DNA of 64,000 nucleotides from CAWCXF01 sp963799455 (GCA_963799455.1 CAWCXF010000008.1:1612001-1676000); one strand, 5' to 3'. Counted from the first letter of the stretch, positions 44,228 through 53,090 are shown. A program made the numbers and translations. The notes: a model not told the origin generated them from the sequence alone.

Positions 44228-45256
44228 ATGAAAAAGACAGCACTTCTCGGCACGCTCTGCGCGGCCGCGCTCGCGGCCGGCGCCGCGAGCGCCCAGGGCA
44301 CGAGCACGCTCCAGACGGTCAAGGACCGCGGCTCGCTCAACTGCGGCGTCTCCACCGGCCTGACGGGCTTCTCCGAGCAGAGCGCCGACGGCGAATGGCA
44401 GGGCTTCGACGTGGCGCTGTGCCGCGCGGTGGCCGCGGCCGTCCTGGGCGACCCGCAGGCCGTGACCTTCATCCCGCTCACCGCCAAGAACCGCTTCACG
44501 GCGCTGTCGTCCGGCGAGGTCGACATGCTGGCGCGCAACACGACCTGGTCCTTCCAGCGCGACAACGAGCTGAACTTCGAGTTCACCGGCGTCAACTACT
44601 ACGACGGCCAGGGCTTCATGGCGCCGAAGGCGCTCGGCGTCACCTCGGCCAAGGATCTCGACGGCGCCACGGTGTGCATCCAGACCGGCACCACCACCGA
44701 GCTCAACCTCGCGGACTACTTCCGCTCCAACAACATGGACTACAACCCGGTCCCGGTGGAGACCCAGGCCGAGGCCGAGCAGCAGTACCTCGCGGGGGCC
44801 TGCGACGTCTTCACCACCGACCGCTCGGGGCTCGCCGCCACCCGCGCCACCTTCCCCAACCCCGACGACCACGTGGTCCTGCCCGAGGTGATCTCCAAGG
44901 AGCCGCTCGGGCCGCTGGTGCGGGAGGGCGACCCGGAATGGGGCGACGTCGTGCGCTGGACGCTCAACGCGCTGATCGCGGCCGAGGAGTATGGCGTCAC
45001 GTCGGCCAACGTCGCCGACCAGGCCGCGACGGCGGGCGACAACCCCGAGGTCAACCGCCTGCTCGGCACCGTGGAGAACCTGGGCTCGATGATGAACGTG
45101 CCGCAGGACTGGGCCGTCAAGGCGATCCAGGCGGGCGGCAATTACGGCGAGCTCTTCGAGCGCTACCTGGGCGAGTCGACGCCGATCGGCCTCTCGCGGG
45201 GCTTGAACGCGCTCTACACCGACGGCGGCCTGCTCTACTCGCCGCCGTTCCGGTAG
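44228..45256 (+). CDS. aapJ: Amino-acid ABC transporter periplasmic binding protein (AapJ/BztA)
   Basis: 342 residues with a signal peptide (MKKTALLGTLCAAALAAG, cut after ASA near residue 22). The mature protein begins GTSTLQTVKDRGSLNCGVST and has FTALSSGEVDMLARNTTWSF, features of the general L-amino-acid (AapJ) and glutamate/aspartate (BztA) binding proteins. GGAAGAGGG precedes the ATG. It is followed by two permeases and an ATPase, the complete importer. An intercistronic hairpin lies after the stop. Confidence 0.93.
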   Translation: MKKTALLGTLCAAALAAGAASAQGTSTLQTVKDRGSLNCGVSTGLTGFSEQSADGEWQGFDVALCRAVAAAVLGDPQAVTFIPLTAKNRFTALSSGEVDMLARNTTWSFQRDNELNFEFTGVNYYDGQGFMAPKALGVTSAKDLDGATVCIQTGTTTELNLADYFRSNNMDYNPVPVETQAEAEQQYLAGACDVFTTDRSGLAATRATFPNPDDHVVLPEVISKEPLGPLVREGDPEWGDVVRWTLNALIAAEEYGVTSANVADQAATAGDNPEVNRLLGTVENLGSMMNVPQDWAVKAIQAGGNYGELFERYLGESTPIGLSRGLNALYTDGGLLYSPPFR

Positions 45257-45304
45257 GCGGATCGAGGCGGGGGGCGCCCAAGATCCGCGCCCCTCGCGCA
45301 TCGA

Positions 45305-45339
45305 CCCCCCGATCCGCGCGCGGGCGCTGGATCGGGGGG
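45305..45339 (+). promoter_or_regulatory. Hairpin between aapJ and aapQ
   Basis: A perfect 11-base stem (CCCCCCGATCC at 45305-45315 with its complement at 45329-45339) around a 13-base loop. Such structures after binding-protein genes often protect the upstream mRNA and limit readthrough, so more binding protein than permease would be made. Confidence 0.55.
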
Positions 45340-45452
45340 CGCGTCTTCGCCACGCAGGTCGGGACCGGCCCGGCAGGCGGGGCGCCGCATGAGGCGGCAG
45401 GCCCGGCCAACGGGCGCCGCGGCCCCGCGACGGGCCTTGAGGGGGGATCGCG

Positions 45453-46661
45453 ATGACGACCATGACGGAGCCGCCGCAGTCGTTCCGCCTGTCGATGCTG
45501 GTGAACGACACCCGCTACCGCTCCTACACCTTCCAGCTCCTGGCCGTCCTGGCGCTCGCCGCGCTGCTGGCCTGGCTGTTGTCGAACGCCGCCACCAACC
45601 TGTCGGCCCAGGGCCTCGACATCTCCTTCGGCTTCCTCGACCAGCGGGCCGGCTACGACATCAACCAGACCCTGATCCCCTATACGAGCGCCAGCACCCA
45701 CCTGCGCGCCGCCTTCGTGGGCGTGCTCAACACGCTGCTCGTGGCCGTGCTCGGCTGCGTCACCGCGACCGTGCTCGGCGTGACGGCCGGCGTGCTGCGG
45801 CTCTCGCCCAACTGGCTGATCTCCAAGCTGATGGCGGTCTATGTCGAGGCGTTCCGCAACGTCCCCGTGCTGATCTGGATCCTGATCATCTTCTCGATCA
45901 CCACCGCCGCCTTCCCCGCGCCGAGCGCGTTCCGCGGCGACGACCCCGCCTCCTCGACGGTCCTCGGCATGGCCTTCACCAACCGCGGCGTCTACGTGCC
46001 GCGCCCGCTGGTCGAGCCGCTGGGCTGGCTGGTGTTCGCCGTCGCGCTGGCCTCGATCGCCGCCGTGTTCCTGTGGCGCCGCCACGCGCGCCGCGCGCTC
46101 TACGACGAGGGGCGCGAGGTGCCGGTGCTCTGGCCCTCGCTCGCCATCCTCATCCTGCCCACGCTGGTGGCCTACTTCGCCCTCGGCCGCCCGATCGGGC
46201 TCGAATTCCCCGAGCTCAGGGGCTTCAACTTCCAGGGCGGGATCAACATCCTGGGCTCGCTGATCGCGCTCTGGCTCGCGCTCGCCGTCTATACCGGCGC
46301 CTTCATCGCCGAGAACGTGCGCGCGGGGATCCAGGCCATCTCGCGCGGCCAGACCGAGGCCGCGGCCTCGCTCGGCCTGCGCCCGGGCCGCATCATGTCG
46401 CTCGTCGTGCTGCCGCAGGCGCTGCGCATCATCATCCCGCCGCTGATCTCGCAATACCTCAACCTGACCAAGAACTCCTCGCTCGCCATCGCGGTGGGCT
46501 ACATGGACGTGACCGGCACGCTGGGGGGCATCACGCTCAACCAGACCGGCCGCGCGATCGAGGCGGTGCTGCTGTTGATGCTGTTCTACCTCGTGATCTC
46601 CCTGAGCATCTCGGGCGTGATGAACGTCTACAACAACGCCGTCCGGCTGAAGGAGCGCTGA
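45453..46661 (+). CDS. aapQ: Amino-acid ABC transporter permease (AapQ/BztB)
   Basis: 402 residues, several membrane helices of the HisM/AapQ type with a large insert between the first helices. The EAA motif is EAAASLGLRPGRIMSLVVLP near residue 305. The ATG at 45453 follows GGGGGG. aapM starts 39 bases after the stop. Confidence 0.93.
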   Translation: MTTMTEPPQSFRLSMLVNDTRYRSYTFQLLAVLALAALLAWLLSNAATNLSAQGLDISFGFLDQRAGYDINQTLIPYTSASTHLRAAFVGVLNTLLVAVLGCVTATVLGVTAGVLRLSPNWLISKLMAVYVEAFRNVPVLIWILIIFSITTAAFPAPSAFRGDDPASSTVLGMAFTNRGVYVPRPLVEPLGWLVFAVALASIAAVFLWRRHARRALYDEGREVPVLWPSLAILILPTLVAYFALGRPIGLEFPELRGFNFQGGINILGSLIALWLALAVYTGAFIAENVRAGIQAISRGQTEAAASLGLRPGRIMSLVVLPQALRIIIPPLISQYLNLTKNSSLAIAVGYMDVTGTLGGITLNQTGRAIEAVLLLMLFYLVISLSISGVMNVYNNAVRLKER

Positions 46662-46700
46662 GATGCCCCCGTCTCGAAGAGCGTCCGGAGGAGCGCGCCC

Positions 46701-48002
46701 ATGAGCGACACCCATGCCGAGTCGGTGGGCTTCGTCCAGCGCTCCGAGATCCCGCCGGCGCCCCCGCCCGTGACCGAAACGGGCGTCGTCAAATGGAGCC
46801 GCGAGAACCTGTTCAACGGCTGGATCGGCACGCTCCTGACGGTGCTCGCGGTGCTCGCGGTCTACTTCATCCTTCGCGGGCTGGTCCCTTGGATCGTCAA
46901 CGGCGTCTGGGAGGCGGACTCGATCCGCGAGTGCCGCGAGATCCTGGGCGGAGAGCGCGGCGGCTGCTTCGCCGTGATCGCCGAGCGCTGGCACCAGCTC
47001 CTGTTCGGCCGCTACCCGCAGGACGCCTATTGGCGCCCGATCCTGGCCTTCCTGCTGCTCGGCGTCGCGGTGGCCCCGGTGCTGTTCCAGTCGGTCCCCA
47101 AGCGCCTGCTGTGGTTCACGGGGCTGTTCCCGTTCATCGCCTACTGGCTGATCTGGGGCGGCACGATCTGGGTGCCGGTGACGGCGCTCGCGGGCCTCGT
47201 CGCGGGCTACTTCGCCTTCCGCGCCGTCGAGCCGCGCTCCTCGGCGTTGGCCATCCTGGCCGGGCTCGCGGCCGCCTTGCTGGTCTGGGGCCTGATCGGG
47301 CCGCTGGTCGAGGGCGCGCTGGCGAGCGTGCTGCCGCTCGACCTGCCCTCGGTCACGAGCCGCAACATCGGCGGCTTCATGCTGAACTTCATCCTCGGCA
47401 CGGTCTGCGTCTCGCTCTCGCTGCCCTTGGGTATCGTGTTGGCGCTCGGCCGGCAGTCCGACCTGCCGATCATCAAGTACATCTGCGTCGCCTTCATCGA
47501 GTTCATCCGCGGCGTGCCGCTCATCACGCTCCTCTTCGTGGCCAACGTGGTGCTGGCCTACTTCCTGCCGCCCCAGGCCAATTTCGACCTCATCCTGCGC
47601 GTCATCATCATGATCACGCTCTTCGCCTCGGCCTACATCGCCGAGGTCATCCGCGGCGGGCTCGCGGCGCTCCCGCGCGGCCAGTACGAGGCGGGGGACT
47701 CGCTCGGCCTCGACTACTGGCAGTCGATGCGCCTCATCATCCTGCCCCAGGCGCTCAAGATCTCGATCCCCGGCATCGTCAACGTCGCCATCGGGCTCTT
47801 CAAGGACACCACGCTGGTCTCCGTCATCTCGATGTTCGACCTCGTCGGCATGATCCGAGGGCCCTTGCTCACGGCCACCGACTGGGCCGGCGTCTACTGG
47901 GAGCTGTTCGGCTTCGCGGCGCTGATCTTCTTCGTCGTGTGCTACTCGATCTCGCAGTATTCCCAGCATCTCGAGCGCCGTCTCAACACCGACCGCCGCT
48001 AG
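46701..48002 (+). CDS. aapM: Amino-acid ABC transporter permease (AapM/BztC)
   Basis: 433 residues with membrane helices; second permease subunit. Its EAA motif reads EAGDSLGLDYWQSMRLIILP near residue 330, followed by IVNVAIGLFKDTTLVSVISM. GGAGGAG precedes the ATG. The N-terminal 40 residues are cytoplasmic and Pro-rich. Confidence 0.93.
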   Translation: MSDTHAESVGFVQRSEIPPAPPPVTETGVVKWSRENLFNGWIGTLLTVLAVLAVYFILRGLVPWIVNGVWEADSIRECREILGGERGGCFAVIAERWHQLLFGRYPQDAYWRPILAFLLLGVAVAPVLFQSVPKRLLWFTGLFPFIAYWLIWGGTIWVPVTALAGLVAGYFAFRAVEPRSSALAILAGLAAALLVWGLIGPLVEGALASVLPLDLPSVTSRNIGGFMLNFILGTVCVSLSLPLGIVLALGRQSDLPIIKYICVAFIEFIRGVPLITLLFVANVVLAYFLPPQANFDLILRVIIMITLFASAYIAEVIRGGLAALPRGQYEAGDSLGLDYWQSMRLIILPQALKISIPGIVNVAIGLFKDTTLVSVISMFDLVGMIRGPLLTATDWAGVYWELFGFAALIFFVVCYSISQYSQHLERRLNTDRR

Positions 48003-48024
48003 AGCCAGCGCCCAGGAGGCCACC

Positions 48025-48820
48025 ATGAACGAACAGGCAGCCGTCGCAGAGGCCCCGTCCACGGCGCCCCTGCGCGTCTCTGACGAGGTGGCGATCTCGA
48101 TCGAGACCATGAACAAGTGGTTCGGCAGCTTCCACGTGCTGCGCGACATCGACCTCACGGTCTATCGCGGCGAGCGCATCGTCATCTGCGGGCCGTCGGG
48201 CTCGGGCAAATCGACGCTCATCCGCTGCATCAACGCGCTGGAGGAGCACCAGAAGGGTCGCATCACCGTGGACGGCACGGTGCTGTCGTCGGATCTCGAA
48301 GAACATCGACCGCATCCGTTCCGAGGTCGGCATGGTGTTCCAGCACTTCAACCTCTTCCCGCACCTGACGATCCTGGAGAACTGCACGCTCGCCCCGATC
48401 TGGGTGCGCAAGACGCCCAAGCGCGAGGCCGAGGAGACGGCCATGCACTTCCTCACCAAGGTCAAGATCCCCGAGCAGGCCGACAAGTATCCCGGCCAGC
48501 TCTCGGGCGGCCAGCAGCAGCGCGTCGCCATCGCGCGCAGCTTGTGCATGAAGCCCCGCATCATGCTCTTCGACGAGCCGACCTCGGCGCTCGACCCGGA
48601 GATGATCAAGGAGGTGCTCGACACCATGATCGAGCTCGCGGAGGAGGGCATGACGATGCTCGTGGTGACCCACGAGATGGGCTTCGCCCAGGCCGTCGCC
48701 AACCGCGTGATCTTCATGGACCAGGGCCAGATCGTCGAGCAGAACGAGCCCAAGGAGTTCTTCAACAACCCGAAGTCTGACCGCACGAAGCTGTTCTTGT
48801 CGCAGATCCTCGGGCATTGA
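48025..48820 (+). pseudogene. aapP: Amino-acid ABC transporter ATPase (AapP/BztD), frameshifted
   Basis: Energises the importer. Walker A is GPSGSGKST near residue 60. One extra base near 48297 (GATCTCGAAG for GATCTCAAG) moves the frame; reading resumes in the next frame with IDRIRSEVGMVFQHFNLFPH, LSGGQQQRVAIAR, FDEPTSALDPE and VVTHEMGFAQ. Corrected length 264 residues. AGGAGG serves the ATG. Because the three partner genes are intact, a sequence error is a likely cause. Confidence 0.9.
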
Positions 48821-49220
48821 GTTGGCGGTGGGCTGGCGCCCACCCTACGGCTTCGCTCCGCCGCCGGGGATTGTCGGCGGCGACAGCACGTCGAGCGAGA
48901 TCGTCGCGTGGCGCAGGACGTGAGGCTTCATGGGCGGCTTGCCGGAGGGGAATCCGTCTTCGAGGAAGGCGACGCAGCGGCGGCGGCGACGGCACATCGA
49001 GCGAGATCGTCGCGTGGCGCAGGACGTGAGGCTTCATGGGCAGCTTGCCGGAGGGGAATCCGTCTTCGAGGAATGCGACGCAGCAGTCGTGAGACCAGCA
49101 CTCCTCGTCCACCCTGCAGTGGACGACGGTTCCGAACCCGAGCCGGTCGTCCGGCCCGTTCCCGAGGCGCGCCCTCGCCCCGGCCGCCAGGAACGGCCCG
49201 ATGATCTCCGGCTCGTCCAC
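48762..49220 (-). CDS. Hypothetical protein in an inverted-repeat cassette
   Basis: A minus-strand frame read from GTG 49220 gives DEPEIIGPFLAAGARARLGN then GPDDRLGFGTVVHCRVDEEC and WSHDCCVAFLEDGFPSGKLP. I do not recognise it. The 93-base segment at 48992-49084 inside it is repeated at 48886-48978, but the second copy falls in another frame, so only the first is translated as such. The frame also runs over the end of aapP. The likely original protein is about 70-80 residues, with its 3' end scrambled by the duplication. Low confidence that the whole frame is a gene. Confidence 0.35.
   Translation of the reverse strand: MDEPEIIGPFLAAGARARLGNGPDDRLGFGTVVHCRVDEECWSHDCCVAFLEDGFPSGKLPMKPHVLRHATISLDVPSPPPLRRLPRRRIPLRQAAHEASRPAPRDDLARRAVAADNPRRRSEAVGWAPAHRQLNARGSATRTASCGQTSGC
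48824..48850. repeat. REP-like repeat, left border of cassette
   Basis: GGCGGTGGGCTGGCGCCCACC then CTACGG. It is the inverted form of the repeat at 49254-49281 (two base differences in the core). Confidence 0.75.
48886..48978. repeat. 93-base direct repeat, copy 1
   Basis: Matches 48992-49084 at about 90 of 93 positions, offset 106 bases. Differences are seen at 48890, about 48935 and about 48968. Confidence 0.9.
48992..49084. repeat. 93-base direct repeat, copy 2
   Basis: Second copy of the tandem-like duplication, separated from the first by 13 bases rich in CGG. It lies in frame with the hypothetical minus-strand protein. Confidence 0.9.
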
Positions 49221-49253
49221 CCTTTCCGTCCTCGTCTTGATCGGTCGCCGTTC

Positions 49254-49281
49254 CGCGTAGGGTGGGTGCCAACCCACCGCC
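49254..49281. repeat. REP-like repeat, right border of cassette
   Basis: GTAGGGTGGGTGCCAACCC and flanks, opposite in orientation to 48824-48850. It ends four bases before the argB stop. Confidence 0.75.
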
Positions 49282-49284
49282 CCC

Positions 49285-50130
49285 TCAACCCCGGATCAGC
49301 GTCCCCGCGCCGGGCTCGGTGTAGAGCTCCAGCAGGCAGGCGTTGGGCGCGCGCCCGTCGAGGATCACCACGGCGCGCACGCCGCCCTCCAGCGCCGCGA
49401 GCGCCGTCTCGGTCTTGGGGATCATGCCGCCGAGGATGACACGATCGCGGATCATCTCGCGGATGCGCGCGGCCGAAAGCTCCGGCAGCACGCGGCCCGT
49501 CTCGTCCTTGACGCCGGCCACGTCCGTCAGCAGCAGCATCCGGTCGGCCTTGAGCCCGGCCGCGATGGCGCCGGCCGCGGTGTCGCCGTTGACGTTGTAG
49601 GTCTCGCCCTCGCGCCCCGCGCCGATCGGCGCGATGACGGGGATCATGCCGCCCTCGTGGAGCCGGTTCAGCACCTCCACGTCGATCTCCGCGGGCCGGC
49701 CGACGAAGCCCAGCTCCGGGTCGGCCGGGTCGCAGACCATCAGGTTGGCGTCGAGCCCCGAGAGCCCCACCGCGCGCCCGCCCTCGCGGCAGATCGCCTG
49801 GACGATGCGCGCGCCCACATGGCCCCTCAGCACCATCTCTGCGACGCGCACGGTCTCGGCGTCCGAGACGCGCTTGCCGCCGATGAAGGAGGTCTCGATG
49901 CCGAGCCGGCCGAGCATCTCGTTGATCATCGGGCCGCCGCCGTGGACCACGACGGGGCGCACGCCGACATGGCTCATCAGCGTCACGTCGCGCGCGAAGC
50001 CGGCCATGGCGTCGGCCGAGGACATCGCGTGGCCGCCGAACTTGATCACCACCGTGGCCCCGTCGTAGCGCTGGAGGTAGGGCAGCGCCTGGCTCAGCGT
50101 GCGCGCGGTGGCGGTCCAGTCGCGTTCCAT
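49285..50130 (-). CDS. argB: Acetylglutamate kinase
   Basis: 281 residues; phosphorylates N-acetylglutamate in arginine synthesis. VVIKFGGHAMSS near residue 29 is the amino-acid-kinase lysine/glycine loop, VVVHGGGPMINEML follows, and VNGDTAAGAIAAGLKADRML lies in the C-lobe. The ATG at 50130 gives MERDWTATARTLSQALPYLQ. It runs divergently from the SDR gene with about 69 bases between them. Confidence 0.95.
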   Translation of the reverse strand: MERDWTATARTLSQALPYLQRYDGATVVIKFGGHAMSSADAMAGFARDVTLMSHVGVRPVVVHGGGPMINEMLGRLGIETSFIGGKRVSDAETVRVAEMVLRGHVGARIVQAICREGGRAVGLSGLDANLMVCDPADPELGFVGRPAEIDVEVLNRLHEGGMIPVIAPIGAGREGETYNVNGDTAAGAIAAGLKADRMLLLTDVAGVKDETGRVLPELSAARIREMIRDRVILGGMIPKTETALAALEGGVRAVVILDGRAPNACLLELYTEPGAGTLIRG

Positions 50131-50199
50131 GGCATCCTCGGGGCTGTCCGGCCGCCCTGCTAGCGCGCGCCCGGCCCCATGCCAAGCGAAGGCGCGCCG

Positions 50200-50931
50200 A
50201 TGTCCGAGGTCCGAACCATGCTGCTGACGGGGGCGAGCCGAGGGATCGGGCACGCCACCGTCAAGCGCTTCTCGTCCCATGGCTGGCGCGTGCTGACCTG
50301 CTCGCGCGCGCCCTTCGACGAGCGCTGCCCCTGGCCCGGGGGCGCTGCCAACCACGTCGTCGTCGATCTCGCCGACCCCGAGGACACCATGGCCGCCATC
50401 GAGGCGATCCGCGAGAGGGTCGGCGGCCGGCTCCACGCGCTCGTCAACAACGCGGGCGTCTCGCCCAAGGGCCCGGAGGGTGAGCGGCTGTCCACGCTGA
50501 CCACCGACCTGCGGAGCTGGGGCCATGTGTTCCACGTCAACTTCTTCGCCTCGGTGGTGCTCGCGCGCGGCCTGTGCGCGGAGCTCGCGGCGGCCAAGGG
50601 CGCGGTGGTCAACGTGACCTCGATCGCGGGCAACCAGGTCCACCCCTTCGCGGGCGCCGCCTACGCCACCTCGAAGGCCGCGCTCAAGGCGCTGACGCGC
50701 GAGATGGCGCACGACTTCGGGCCCCTGGGCGTGCGCGTCAACGCCATCGCGCCCGGCGAGGTGGACACCGCGATCCTGTCGCCCGGCACCGAGAAGATCG
50801 CCGAGACGCTGCCGCTGCGCCGCCTCGGCCAGCCCGACGAGGTCGCCCGCGTGATCCACTTCCTGTGCAGCGAGGACGCGTCCTACGTCTCGGGCACCGA
50901 GATCGAGGTCAACGGCGGCCAGCACGTGTGA
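50200..50931 (+). CDS. SDR-family NAD(P)-dependent oxidoreductase
   Basis: 243 residues. Rossmann motif TGASRGIG near residue 10, NNAG near 82, and the catalytic S...YATSK set. The C-terminal EIEVNGGQHV ending is common in classical SDRs. The ATG at 50200 has GAAGG about 8 bases before it, better than the ATG at 50179. Substrate unknown. It is divergent from argB and flanked downstream by three REP-like repeats. Confidence 0.9.
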   Translation: MSEVRTMLLTGASRGIGHATVKRFSSHGWRVLTCSRAPFDERCPWPGGAANHVVVDLADPEDTMAAIEAIRERVGGRLHALVNNAGVSPKGPEGERLSTLTTDLRSWGHVFHVNFFASVVLARGLCAELAAAKGAVVNVTSIAGNQVHPFAGAAYATSKAALKALTREMAHDFGPLGVRVNAIAPGEVDTAILSPGTEKIAETLPLRRLGQPDEVARVIHFLCSEDASYVSGTEIEVNGGQHV

Positions 50932-50950
50932 GGCGCTCCCGGGGGAGGGC

Positions 50951-51065
50951 GTGGTGGGTTGGCACCCACCCTACGGACCGCCGGCGCCGACTCGTCGTCG
51001 GGCCCGCTCGTCGGGTGGGCGCCAACCCACCGCCTCGCTGGTAGGGTGGGCGCCAACCCACCGCC
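50951..51065. repeat. Three REP-like repeats between the SDR gene and engB
   Basis: One inverted copy at 50951-50976 and two direct copies at 51009-51033 and 51041-51065 of the GTRGGGTGGGYGCCAACCC family. Each can fold as a hairpin, and the inverted pair could pair over longer range. The two flanking genes converge here, so a bidirectional terminator role is possible. Confidence 0.75.
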
Positions 51066-51071
51066 CGCCGA

Positions 51072-51716
51072 TCATCCCAGCGCGGCGATCGCCACCCTGA
51101 GCGCGTCCATCCCCTCGCCGGTCTGCGACGAGGTGACGATCAGTTCGGGGAACGCCGCCGGGTGCCTCGCCAGCACGCCGCGCACCTGGTCGAGCACGCG
51201 GTCGCGGTCGCCTCGCTTGTCGGCCTTGGTCAGCACCGCCTGGAAGGGCACGGCGGCGCGGTCCATCAGGGTCATGATCTCCTCGTCCACGGGCTTCGCG
51301 CCGTGGCGGGCGTCGATCAGCAGGAAGGCGCGGCGCAGGGGCTGGCGCCCGGCGAGGTAGGCCTTGAGCAGCGCCTGCCAGCGCCCGACCACCGCCACGG
51401 GGGCGCGGGCGTAGCCGTAGCCCGGCAGGTCCACGAGGTAATGGCTCCGCGCGACGGTGAAGAAGTTGACCTCCTGCGTCCGGCCGGGCGTGTTGGACGC
51501 CCGCGCCAGCGCCCGGCGTCCCGTCAGCGCGTTGATCAGGCTCGACTTGCCGACGTTGGAGCGGCCCGCGAAGCAGACCTCGACCCGGTCGGGCGGTGGC
51601 AGCCCCTCCATGGCGACCACGCCGAGGAGGAACTCCACCTGGCCCGTCAGCAGCCGCCGCGCGGCTTCGGCCGCCTCCGCGTCGGGCTCGGGTGCCGTGG
51701 GGAAGGGCAGGCTCAC
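51072..51716 (-). CDS. engB: Ribosome biogenesis GTPase EngB/YsxC (YihA)
   Basis: 214 residues; acts in 50S assembly. G1 is GRSNVGKSSLINAL near residue 53, then SNTPGRTQEVNFFTV, the G3 DLPGYGYA and G4 TKADK. The start GTG 51716 overlaps the stop of the acetyltransferase gene by four bases, so the two are coupled. It lies downstream of yidC and the MOSC gene on the same strand. Confidence 0.95.
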   Translation of the reverse strand: MSLPFPTAPEPDAEAAEAARRLLTGQVEFLLGVVAMEGLPPPDRVEVCFAGRSNVGKSSLINALTGRRALARASNTPGRTQEVNFFTVARSHYLVDLPGYGYARAPVAVVGRWQALLKAYLAGRQPLRRAFLLIDARHGAKPVDEEIMTLMDRAAVPFQAVLTKADKRGDRDRVLDQVRGVLARHPAAFPELIVTSSQTGEGMDALRVAIAALG

Positions 51717-52351
51717 GCGAGCGCTTCGAGCGCGCCCACGTCGCCGGCGCGCAAGCTCGGCACGGCGCGCGCGACGCGCTCGACCGGCCAGTCCCACCAG
51801 GCGAGCGCCAGCAGCCGCGCGACGGTGGCGTCGTCGAAGCGCCGCCGCACCTCGCGCGCGGGGTTGCCGGCGACGATTGCGAAAGGAGCCACGTCGCGCG
51901 TGACGACCGACTTGGCGGCGACGATGGCGCCCGCGCCGATCGTGACGCCGGGCAGGATCCAGGCCTCGCCGCCGATCCACACGTCGGGGCCGATCGCCGT
52001 GTCGCCGCGCGACTGGGCGACATGGGCGGGCAGGTCGAACGTCGTCCCCCAGCCGGCGAAGATGTCGAAGGGGTAGGTGCTCAGCCCCCGCATGTCGTGG
52101 TTGGCGCCGTTCATGACGATGCGCGCGCCGGTGGCGATGGCGGCGTAGGCGCCGATGCGGAGCCGGTCGCCCATGAAGTCGTGGTGATGGAGCACGTTGC
52201 GCTCGAAGAAGCGCTCGGGCTCGTCGGGGTCGTCGTAGTAGGCGTGGACGCCCACCTCGACGTTCGCGCGCCCCTCCGCGAGCGGGCGGAGGAACACCAC
52301 GCGCGGGTGCTCGGGCAGCGGGTGCGGCGCGTCCGGATCGGGGCCGCTCAT
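51713..52351 (-). CDS. CatB-related (xenobiotic) O-acetyltransferase
   Basis: 212 residues of left-handed beta-helix hexapeptide repeats (IGAYAAIATGARIVMNGANH, then IGPDVWIGGEAWILPGVTIG and AGAIVAAKSVVTRDVAPFAI). The histidine in NGANHDM and the STYPF segment mark the CatB/Vat type. It overlaps MOSC upstream (ATGA) and engB downstream (GTGA). Substrate unknown; family members acetylate chloramphenicol or streptogramins, but chromosomal relatives often do not confer resistance. Confidence 0.9.
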   Translation of the reverse strand: MSGPDPDAPHPLPEHPRVVFLRPLAEGRANVEVGVHAYYDDPDEPERFFERNVLHHHDFMGDRLRIGAYAAIATGARIVMNGANHDMRGLSTYPFDIFAGWGTTFDLPAHVAQSRGDTAIGPDVWIGGEAWILPGVTIGAGAIVAAKSVVTRDVAPFAIVAGNPAREVRRRFDDATVARLLALAWWDWPVERVARAVPSLRAGDVGALEALA

Positions 52352-53088
52352 GCCGCCCCGAGCGCGTCGCCCAACGCCACCCGGCCGCCGCGCACGACCT
52401 CGGCGTAGACGCCGAACGCCTCCTCGCCGCGAAGGCTGCGCAGCGCGCCCAGCGTGTCGGCGTCGCGCAGGCCCGTGGCCGGATCGGCCTCGGTCGCGCG
52501 GCAGCGGTGGATCGGCTCGACCACGCGCAGCTCGGCCTCGCCCAAGCGCAGCCTGCGGCCGATCCAGGACGCCTCCTCCCAAGCGCCGGCGCCCTCGACC
52601 CAGAGGTTGCCGCGCCAGCGATGGATCGAGAGCGGCCGGCCGACCGCCTCCTCCACCGCCCGGTGCGAGGCCATCGCGTGCAGCGAGAGCCAGGGGTCGC
52701 CCGCGTCGGTCAGCCCCTGGCCGCCTGCGCGCACCACCCGGACGGGGGCGGCCCGGCCCTCGGGCACGAGCGGGCGCGCCCACTCGACCAGGGCCTCGCC
52801 CTCCGCGTCGGGGTCCACCGTGAGGTCGGGCCGCTCGGGATGGGTCAGGGTGACGGTGCCCGCGGCCTCGTCGAGCCGCGCCTCGACCGCCATCAGCCTG
52901 GGCGCCGAGGCGGCGCGCGAGAAGTTGACGCAGGGCTGCCAGCCCTCGCCCTCGAGCCGCGCGGCCTCGTGCGCCACGGCCCAGGCGCGGTCGAAGGGAA
53001 GGGTGCGGCCGGCCTCGAGACCCACCGCCTCCAGCCCCTCGCGGCCCAGCGCCTTGATCGGGTGGCGCCAGATGCCGGCCAGCCGCAT
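52348..53088 (-). CDS. MOSC-domain protein
   Basis: 246 residues. MOSC domains are linked to molybdenum-cofactor sulfuration and to sulfur-transfer and reductase proteins such as YcbX. The N-terminal barrel begins RLAGIWRHPIKALGREGLEA; the MOSC part includes NLWVEGAGAWEEASWIGRRL then HRCRATEADPATGLRD, with the conserved cysteine region. ATG 53088 is used; GTG 53094, overlapping the yidC stop, is an alternative. Role in this organism unknown. Confidence 0.88.
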   Translation of the reverse strand: MRLAGIWRHPIKALGREGLEAVGLEAGRTLPFDRAWAVAHEAARLEGEGWQPCVNFSRAASAPRLMAVEARLDEAAGTVTLTHPERPDLTVDPDAEGEALVEWARPLVPEGRAAPVRVVRAGGQGLTDAGDPWLSLHAMASHRAVEEAVGRPLSIHRWRGNLWVEGAGAWEEASWIGRRLRLGEAELRVVEPIHRCRATEADPATGLRDADTLGALRSLRGEEAFGVYAEVVRGGRVALGDALGAA

Positions 53089-53090
53089 GC

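Noticed and set aside
41764..45456. A 1230-codon plus-strand frame from the pseudouridine synthase to aapJ
   Set aside because: It joins out-of-frame parts of several genes with only the HAD start and the ATP12 part in their real frame. It is a product of indels and GC bias.
48025..48780. A 251-codon aapP as a complete gene in one frame
   Set aside because: The second half of that frame is not ABC-ATPase sequence; the Q-loop, signature and Walker B lie in the next frame.
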